Shown here: positions 8,901 to 11,272 of the stretch, in pieces
How positions within the stretch are numbered: position 1 is the stretch's first letter
Layout: each line of letters starts with the position of its first letter
Assembly (NCBI GenBank): GCA_903879765.1
Contig: CAIRMS010000060.1
Coordinates: forward strand, 1 to 11,272
DNA length: 11,272 bases
Direction of reading: 5' to 3'
Source of the DNA: an uncultured Flavobacteriales bacterium
Lineage (GTDB): Bacteria; Bacteroidota; Bacteroidia; Flavobacteriales_D; Crocinitomicaceae
Position numbers and translations under genes: made by a program
The notes under the pieces: model-generated
The model's input: the letters and a program-made list of their open reading frames with translations, nothing else
What the model was told of the DNA's origin: nothing
Databases searched by the model: none

Positions 8901-10168
8901 GTAGCCTTGGTATGTCTGGTTTTGTTTTCGGAAAACAAGGATATGATTTACTTGGACGAAGCAATGGTTACAATGTGAGCACACTTGCGCGTGACAACAA
9001 CTGGCTTGTTCAAAATGAAAACTTGAACAGACAATTTACTACAACCCATACTGCGAATCTTCAATTAAAAGCAACTTTAGAACCAATAAAAGATCTAAAC
9101 ATTAATTTAAATCTGAGTCGAAACTACAGTACGAATTCAGGGGAGTTCTTCCGTTGGAATTCGCTTACAAGTGCCTTTGAAAGCCAAAGTAAATTTGAAA
9201 CAAGTACGCTGAGCTATACAACCTTGACATGGGGCTCTGCCTTTATCAAAGAAGGAAAGGATTTCTCGTCTTCTGTTTTCACCACAATGTTAAATAACCG
9301 ATCACAGGTTTCACAATTATTGGGTGCGCAGAATTCCAATTCAACCTTACTTCCAAACGGATTCTACAGCGGCTATTCTGGTTCTCAACAAGAAGTTGTG
9401 ATGGGCGCCTTCTTGACTGCCTATACAAACACAACTGTTAATAGTAAATCCATCAATCCTCTATCGAATATCCCTCTTCCGAACTGGAGCATCAACTACA
9501 ATGGACTTTCGAAGTTTGCTTTTGCGAAAGATGTGGTAAAATCCTTTAAATTAAATCATGGATACTCTTCATCAACGAGTATCAATGGAATGCAGACCAA
9601 TTTGAATGCGACGTTAGATGCTAACGGACAAGCAACTGCATTGGACATCAATAATAATTACATTGCTGGTATGCAAATTCAAAACATTACCATCTCTGAA
9701 CGCTTTTCACCACTCATTGGTATGCTCGCAACTTGGAATATCTTAGGTAAAAACATCACCACCAATTTTGAATACAAGAAAGATCGACAAACCACGCTTT
9801 CCTTGAATAACAACCAAATAACAGAAGTTCTTGGAAAAGAAATTGTGGTTGGAACAGTCATTAACATACCTAAATTGAAACTTCCGGTGCGCAGTCTAAA
9901 AGCGAGTGACCTTCTTATCAATGTGAATTTCTCCTTCCGAGATAATTCCACCATCATTCGTAAGGTCGTAGAAAATACAAATCAAGCAACAGCTGGACAA
10001 ACTACAGTAAGTTTCAAATTAGATGCGAACTATAAACTATCGGATCATTTAAGTGCGATTTTCTACTACGAGCAATTCTTGAATACACCTAAAGTATTCA
10101 TTAGTTATCCAACAGGAAACTTGAAAACAGGAATTACACTTCGCTTTGACTTGAACGGATTAAAATAA
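2816..10168 (+). CDS. sprA: SprA (Sov) outer-membrane translocon of the type IX secretion system
   Basis: SprA is the protein-conducting channel of the T9SS, exporting adhesins, enzymes and gliding proteins with C-terminal T9SS signals across the outer membrane. The Flavobacterium johnsoniae protein (about 2400 aa) is known to form a giant 36-strand beta barrel that binds PorV and a plug protein. This 2450-aa product has a signal peptide (1-32), then family-typical blocks: IFGSDEIKI (about 141), EDEIIQKIGIGNV (about 227), LFGVKTQLKFG (253-263), IEVWVTNRTSNTENTRNIVA, YEYTYRGETFQVGEFS, SYIDDFEASQSAIDLR (825-840), EDINQDNNLGESESYFQY (1174-1191), VNVWVNEMRLTDF (1512-1524), and a barrel-type C-terminus with alternating residues ending GITLRFDLNGLK. 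A Lys/Glu-rich stretch lies at 1932-1984. The mature chain has only three cysteines (365, 1345, 1511). The GTG at 2816 is the best start: it follows an A-rich tract and precedes the whole signal peptide, while the first in-frame ATG (2888) would destroy it; TTG at 2825 is an alternative. No frameshift is seen over 7.3 kb. Confidence 0.96.
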   Translation: MHKLLQNITGKRISKASIIVFCVLMYLGNVHAQNGFNLPFPIFNPMNPYQNLPQSFDLGDPTSMQQTIVFDPETGQYVFKETLGKSGIFYRSPSKMSLEDYLDFNEKKSQKMDWQEIIEEQSAENRAFELPIKIGSKAFTSIFGSDEIKIIPGGNLELSLGLNHSRVDNPLLPQRQRNITRFDFNQNINMDITGQIGTKMKLNMKYNTAANFDFENISKIEHTGKEDEIIQKIGIGNVALDLPTSLIQGSQTLFGVKTQLKFGRSTFDLIAAASKGKRTEINVTGKAQIQKFEVSADNYEANRHYFLNLYHQQHYDTAMSTLPVVNSTMYITRIEVWVTNRTSNTENTRNIVALSDLGEALPSNCQGNPGSYAGSEIPDNEANGLYQWAANQPMVRSFVNSTTALSAQVNAPGPFLQAVDYEKVENARKLTESEFTYNALLGYISLNNALNNDEVLAVSYEYTYRGETFQVGEFSTDGASGQQALILKMLKPTITNPKNKIWDLMMKNVYSIGAYQVDQLGFKIDVYYNNQETSLLQPFMPFPGVDKKQIVTLLDMDKINQNNQPFSDGVFDFAPFNIVGNKIDNGGTINKKNGRIFFSTVEPFGKTLAEKLLDAGVPSVNVNKISFTELYDSTKTAAQQIPSKNRFVFKGEFQSSISSEIPLNQMNIPQGAVVVTAGGIRLIEGADYTVDYAFSRVKILNTGILESNTPIKITIESNSVFGFQARSMMGGHYQYRLNENFKVGATYIRMLERPVTQKVDFGNEPFKNSILGADFSLRTNVPILTKLVDLLPVISTNQMSTLSLTGEYAHLIPGQPKAINKSGTSYIDDFEASQSAIDLRQFSAWRMASIPQGQPDLFPEASSKNLSAGFKRAKAVWYTIDPVFYQSNSLTPDHIKQNPTMLTDSRMRLVNQVDIFPNLQQQYGSIQNIPLLELAYYPTERGMYNYDTTNTVDSLGRFINPENRWGGIMRGLSTNDFEVANIEFIQFWVLDPFNEDAENENPNTFHTGGDLYFNLGNISEDVLPDSRKSFENGLPSDLGVPLSDNMDTTAWSRISTQQIVVNAFDNDPESRKNQDIGIDGWKNNQEANSYQSYVNWVQNNSTLNAATKARMIADPSNDDYTYYLDDNYDNAQLNILKRYKRFNGMEGNSPTTEMSDTTNQAGYPTQASNQPDNEDINQDNNLGESESYFQYRVSMRPNDLQQVGNNYITNKQIYQNGTKTETWYQFKVPVTDFEKKVNGIQDFRSIRFMRMYLKNFDEEVILRFARLELIRGEWRRYRQDLTQPGLSVQTDPNLTTFNIAALNIEENGQRQPINYVVPPGIVREIDPSQVYQRQMNEQSLVLEVCNLQDGDARAAYRNVQFDVRTYKKMKMFVHAESVVQNQLKDNELSVFVRLGTDYVENYYEYELPLKVTDWGTSNPETIWPELNNIEIVFDDLLNLKTERNKKVEQGAPGVSYINEYEIIDPQNPQRKLKVKGSPNLQGMRTIMIGVRNPLKTDPDNIWLPDAGDAECVNVWVNEMRLTDFVSEGGDAAIGQMQVQLADFANISASGNYSGINWGSVESRVQERQRNQKIGFDMNSTVQLGQFFGKQARVSLPFFYGYSLGVINPEYDPFNPDIKLSTYDLATRKERSKLGQDFTERRSFNFTNVRKEVKAGAKAQFWSISNWSATYAFAENLKRDFNITADRTKTWTGALNYNYTFSGKAIEPFKKWEPVQKSPWLKWIKEFNLFLLPKNITFTNDYSRIYNERQIRNIIVPTYQFDPIYLKRFDWNRNYQIGYDLTKNLKTTFSATNKSIFVEGNNGVDRVTNPEGYREFMDTIRSQITTFGRTMDYTHNYSISYNIPLDKFPLTNWITANAKYAGTFNWQRAPLGQAPFGNTVQNNRTVNMTLQGNFVTLYNKVPYFKRVLSDGKGMKSNVNSKVGNAGEGGGAAKPKAGPTKLPEFKPEKPLEEMTAKELKQYERQKKRFDKKQLRLQEIKDKEKEKVNPIGGFIARIIMSVRNVSGTYALTDGTMLPGYNQESSMLGMNGSSLGMSGFVFGKQGYDLLGRSNGYNVSTLARDNNWLVQNENLNRQFTTTHTANLQLKATLEPIKDLNINLNLSRNYSTNSGEFFRWNSLTSAFESQSKFETSTLSYTTLTWGSAFIKEGKDFSSSVFTTMLNNRSQVSQLLGAQNSNSTLLPNGFYSGYSGSQQEVVMGAFLTAYTNTTVNSKSINPLSNIPLPNWSINYNGLSKFAFAKDVVKSFKLNHGYSSSTSINGMQTNLNATLDANGQATALDINNNYIAGMQIQNITISERFSPLIGMLATWNILGKNITTNFEYKKDRQTTLSLNNNQITEVLGKEIVVGTVINIPKLKLPVRSLKASDLLINVNFSFRDNSTIIRKVVENTNQATAGQTTVSFKLDANYKLSDHLSAIFYYEQFLNTPKVFISYPTGNLKTGITLRFDLNGLK
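8609..8767 (+). other. Lys/Glu-rich charged segment inside SprA (residues 1932-1984)
   Basis: After a short glycine/alanine-rich linker (GEGGGAA) the protein runs through about 53 residues dominated by K, E, P, Q and R (for example KPEKPLEEMTAKELKQYE, then QKKRFDKKQLRLQEIKDKEK), without the alternating pattern of beta strands, before barrel-like sequence returns at VNPIGGF. It looks like a proline-containing linker plus a charged helix forming a long loop between strands. From memory a lysine-rich stretch before a conserved NP-GGF block is common in SprA proteins. A periplasmic location is inferred, since short periplasmic turns and a large soluble insertion would both be compatible with it. 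Confidence 0.6.
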
Positions 10169-10617
10169 TGGCTCCAATTATTCGAAAAGCAAATCGTTCT
10201 GATGTGGCAGCCATTTTCGGCTTGATTCAAGAACTGGCACTTTACGAAAAAGCACCGGAACAGGTCACCAATACAGCGGATAATTTAGCACAGGACTTAT
10301 TCGATAAAAATCTTTGTGAAGCGATTGTTGCGGAGCTTGATTCGGAAATTGTGGGATTTGCCTTGTACTATACCTCCTACTCCACCTGGAAAGGCGCGTG
10401 TCTATACTTGGAGGACTTCTACGTGAAAGAGGATAAAAGAAAATACGGAATCGGACAGTTGTTATTTGACGAAATTCTTCTAATTGCAAAACGTTCCAAT
10501 GTCAAACGCATGGATTGGCAAGTACTAGAATGGAATGAACCAGCTATCCGTTTTTATCAAAAACAACAAGCATTTTTAGATCCTGAGTGGCTGAATGGTC
10601 GCCTATTCTTTGAATGA
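10168..10617 (+). CDS. GNAT-family N-acetyltransferase, spermidine/spermine (diamine) N1-acetyltransferase-like
   Basis: This 149-aa protein is a single GNAT domain that transfers an acetyl group from acetyl-CoA to an amine, in the cytoplasm. It resembles the SSAT branch along its whole length: LIQELALYEKAPEQV (19-33) parallels LIKELAKYEYMEEQV of human SSAT1, LYLEDFYV (79-86) parallels LYLEDFFV, and EWNEPAIRFYQKQQA (121-135) parallels EWNEPSINFYKRRGA. The acetyl-CoA loop R/Q-x-x-G-x-G/A is R91-K-Y-G94-I-G96. E82 and Y130 match the catalytic-region Glu92 and Tyr140 of human SSAT1. Polyamines or small diamines are therefore plausible substrates, but GNAT specificity drifts easily and thialysine, other amines or peptides are possible. 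It ends at GRLFFE, about 20 residues shorter than human SSAT1 and a little short for bacterial relatives. The ATG overlaps the sprA stop by one base (TAATG), implying co-expression with sprA; a role in secretion is not shown. Confidence 0.85.
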   Translation: MAPIIRKANRSDVAAIFGLIQELALYEKAPEQVTNTADNLAQDLFDKNLCEAIVAELDSEIVGFALYYTSYSTWKGACLYLEDFYVKEDKRKYGIGQLLFDEILLIAKRSNVKRMDWQVLEWNEPAIRFYQKQQAFLDPEWLNGRLFFE

Positions 10618-10640
10618 AGTGCAAGTTATTCGTCAATTTG
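10609..10640 (+). promoter_or_regulatory. Candidate Bacteroidota housekeeping promoter for the ECF sigma gene
   Basis: TTTG at 10609-10612 is followed after 20 bases by TCAATTTG at 10633-10640. The known Bacteroidota consensus is TTTG at -33, a spacer of about 19-21, then TAnnTTTG at -7. Only one of the ten defined positions differs (A to C). Transcription would begin about 10645-10650, leaving a leader of only a few bases before the TTG (10651) or GTG (10657) start. The -33 element lies inside the last codons of the acetyltransferase gene. Motifs this short in AT-rich DNA also occur by chance. Confidence 0.4.
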
Positions 10641-10655
10641 ACATCTAAGATTGAC
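10632..10655 (+). repeat. Six-base inverted repeat spanning the sigma gene start
   Basis: GTCAAT (10632-10637) and ATTGAC (10650-10655) are perfect inverted repeats separated by the 12 bases TTGACATCTAAG. The right arm includes the TTG start codon at 10651. The dyad overlaps the candidate -7 element. It could be a regulator site or a weak hairpin affecting initiation. It is too AT-rich and lacks a T-run, so it is not a credible intrinsic terminator. Chance occurrence cannot be excluded. Confidence 0.35.
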
Positions 10656-11226
10656 TGTGTCTAAAGAAATCGATATCGCTGCGTTTCAAAGTGGAAACAT
10701 CCAAGCTTTTGAGCAACTGGTCAATTTGTATGAACATAAAGTGCTCAACATGTGTTGGTACTTATTGCAAAACAAAGAAGAAGCGGAAGATGCAACACAA
10801 GATGTTTTTATTTCCATCTATCAATCAAAACACCTGTTTAAAGGAGATGCGCAACTTTCAACATGGATTCATCGCATAACAACAAATAAATGCCTAGAAT
10901 ACATTCGAAAGGCAAATCGGAAAAAACGGTTTGGAATTAAAGTCTCTATAGATGAATCATTTTTAAGGGTCGGAAATGAATCCCAATTAAATCCCGAAGA
11001 AGTTCTGATAGAACGGGAGCGTTCAAAAGCCTTTTATTTAGCTGTTCAAAAACTGTCGGAAAATCAACGCGTAGCCTATTCCTTGCATCACTTTGACGAC
11101 TTTAGCTACAAAGAAATCAGCGAAAGCATGAACCTATCCATCTCAGCAGTTGAATCACTCATCTTTCGCGCCAAACAGCAATTAATAAAGCAATTAAAAG
11201 ATCCGATTCAAAAAAATTGGATTTAA
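10651..11226 (+). CDS. RNA polymerase sigma factor, ECF (sigma-70 group 4) type
   Basis: ECF sigma factors direct RNA polymerase to a small regulon in response to envelope or other stress and are usually held by an anti-sigma factor encoded next door. The 191-aa product has region 2 at about 18-90 (FEQLVNLYEHKVLNMC; EEAEDATQDVF at 43-53; STWIHRITTNKCLEYIRK at 70-87), a linker 91-127 rich in charge, and region 4 at about 130-182 (LSENQRVAYSLHHFDDFSYKEI, then the helix-turn-helix ISESMNLSISAVESLIFRAK). Regions 1 and 3 are absent, as expected for the class. An in-frame stop at 10639-10641 and the lack of any ATG limit the start to TTG 10651 or GTG 10657; both keep the full domain. It follows the acetyltransferase by 33 bases and may have its own promoter. 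No anti-sigma gene is visible in the 46 bases left, so its signal and regulon are unknown. Confidence 0.93.
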   Translation: MTVSKEIDIAAFQSGNIQAFEQLVNLYEHKVLNMCWYLLQNKEEAEDATQDVFISIYQSKHLFKGDAQLSTWIHRITTNKCLEYIRKANRKKRFGIKVSIDESFLRVGNESQLNPEEVLIERERSKAFYLAVQKLSENQRVAYSLHHFDDFSYKEISESMNLSISAVESLIFRAKQQLIKQLKDPIQKNWI

Positions 11227-11245
11227 TCACAAGTAATACAAATAG

Positions 11246-11265
11246 TTAACATCTAAGCCTTTAGA
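11246..11265 (+). repeat. Near-copy of the upstream 12-base motif plus a small inverted repeat after the sigma gene
   Basis: TTAACATCTAAG (11246-11257) differs in one base from TTGACATCTAAG (10638-10649), which sits immediately before the sigma gene. It overlaps an inverted repeat, TCTAA (11252-11256) and TTAGA (11261-11265) with the 4-base loop GCCT. No T-run follows within the visible bases, so a terminator is unsupported. The TTAACA core resembles the AAC-containing -35 elements used by many ECF sigma factors, and ACGC falls about 16 bases later at the window end, but a -10 element cannot be confirmed. Confidence 0.3.
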
Positions 11266-11272
11266 AGAACGC

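Noticed and set aside
8518..8938. Two overlapping minus-strand reading frames (111 and 122 codons) opposite the Lys/Glu-rich part of sprA
   Set aside because: They are rich in F, L, S and C because they read AAA/GAA codons backwards; no start context, domain or independent support.
10600..10617. Frameshift truncating the C-terminus of the acetyltransferase
   Set aside because: The domain core through the catalytic Tyr and following strand is complete, and the 33 bases after the stop show no continuation of family sequence that I can recognise.
11252..11265. Intrinsic terminator after the sigma gene
   Set aside because: The stem is only five A/T-rich pairs and no T-run follows in the visible bases; read-through into the next gene is as likely.
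1..11272. CRISPR arrays, insertion sequences, tRNA or rRNA genes, phage or defence genes
   Set aside because: Coding regions fill about 99% of the window and all read as core-type genes; no repeat arrays, terminal inverted repeats or RNA-gene sequences were recognised.

Overview
The window reads as an AT-rich Bacteroidota chromosome segment, most likely Flavobacteriales. The main evidence is a full-length SprA, the outer-membrane translocon of the type IX secretion system (T9SS), which is restricted to this phylum. The weak or absent Shine-Dalgarno sequences, A-rich start regions, non-ATG starts and a near-consensus Bacteroidota promoter (TTTG / TAnnTTTG) agree with this. I cannot name the species from the sequence alone.

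Layout: all genes are on the + strand and almost touch. (1) Bases 2-2233 hold the 3' ~98% of a MaeB-type malic enzyme with a C-terminal phosphotransacetylase-like domain; its first dozen or so residues lie outside the window. (2) ruvA (2230-2805), the Holliday-junction binding protein, overlaps maeB by 4 bases. (3) sprA (2816-10168, 2450 aa) starts at a GTG 10 bases after ruvA and fills two thirds of the window. (4) An SSAT-like GNAT acetyltransferase (10168-10617) overlaps the sprA stop by one base. (5) After 33 bases carrying a candidate promoter and a small dyad comes an ECF-type sigma factor (10651-11226). The last 46 bases are non-coding as far as can be seen and contain a near-copy of a 12-base motif that also lies just before the sigma gene.

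The first four genes look like one transcription unit. From memory, maeB-ruvA-sprA is a recurring order in Flavobacteriia, so the linkage of central metabolism, recombination repair and protein secretion is probably old rather than a recent assembly. The variable part is what follows sprA: a polyamine-acetyltransferase-like gene and an ECF sigma factor, where Flavobacterium (as I recall) has gcvH. No mobile element, CRISPR array, RNA gene or phage gene was recognised, and no stretch over 300 bases lacks a gene. I see no convincing previously undescribed system here; the most testable points are the sprA-GNAT-sigma neighbourhood and the short repeated motif flanking the sigma gene.
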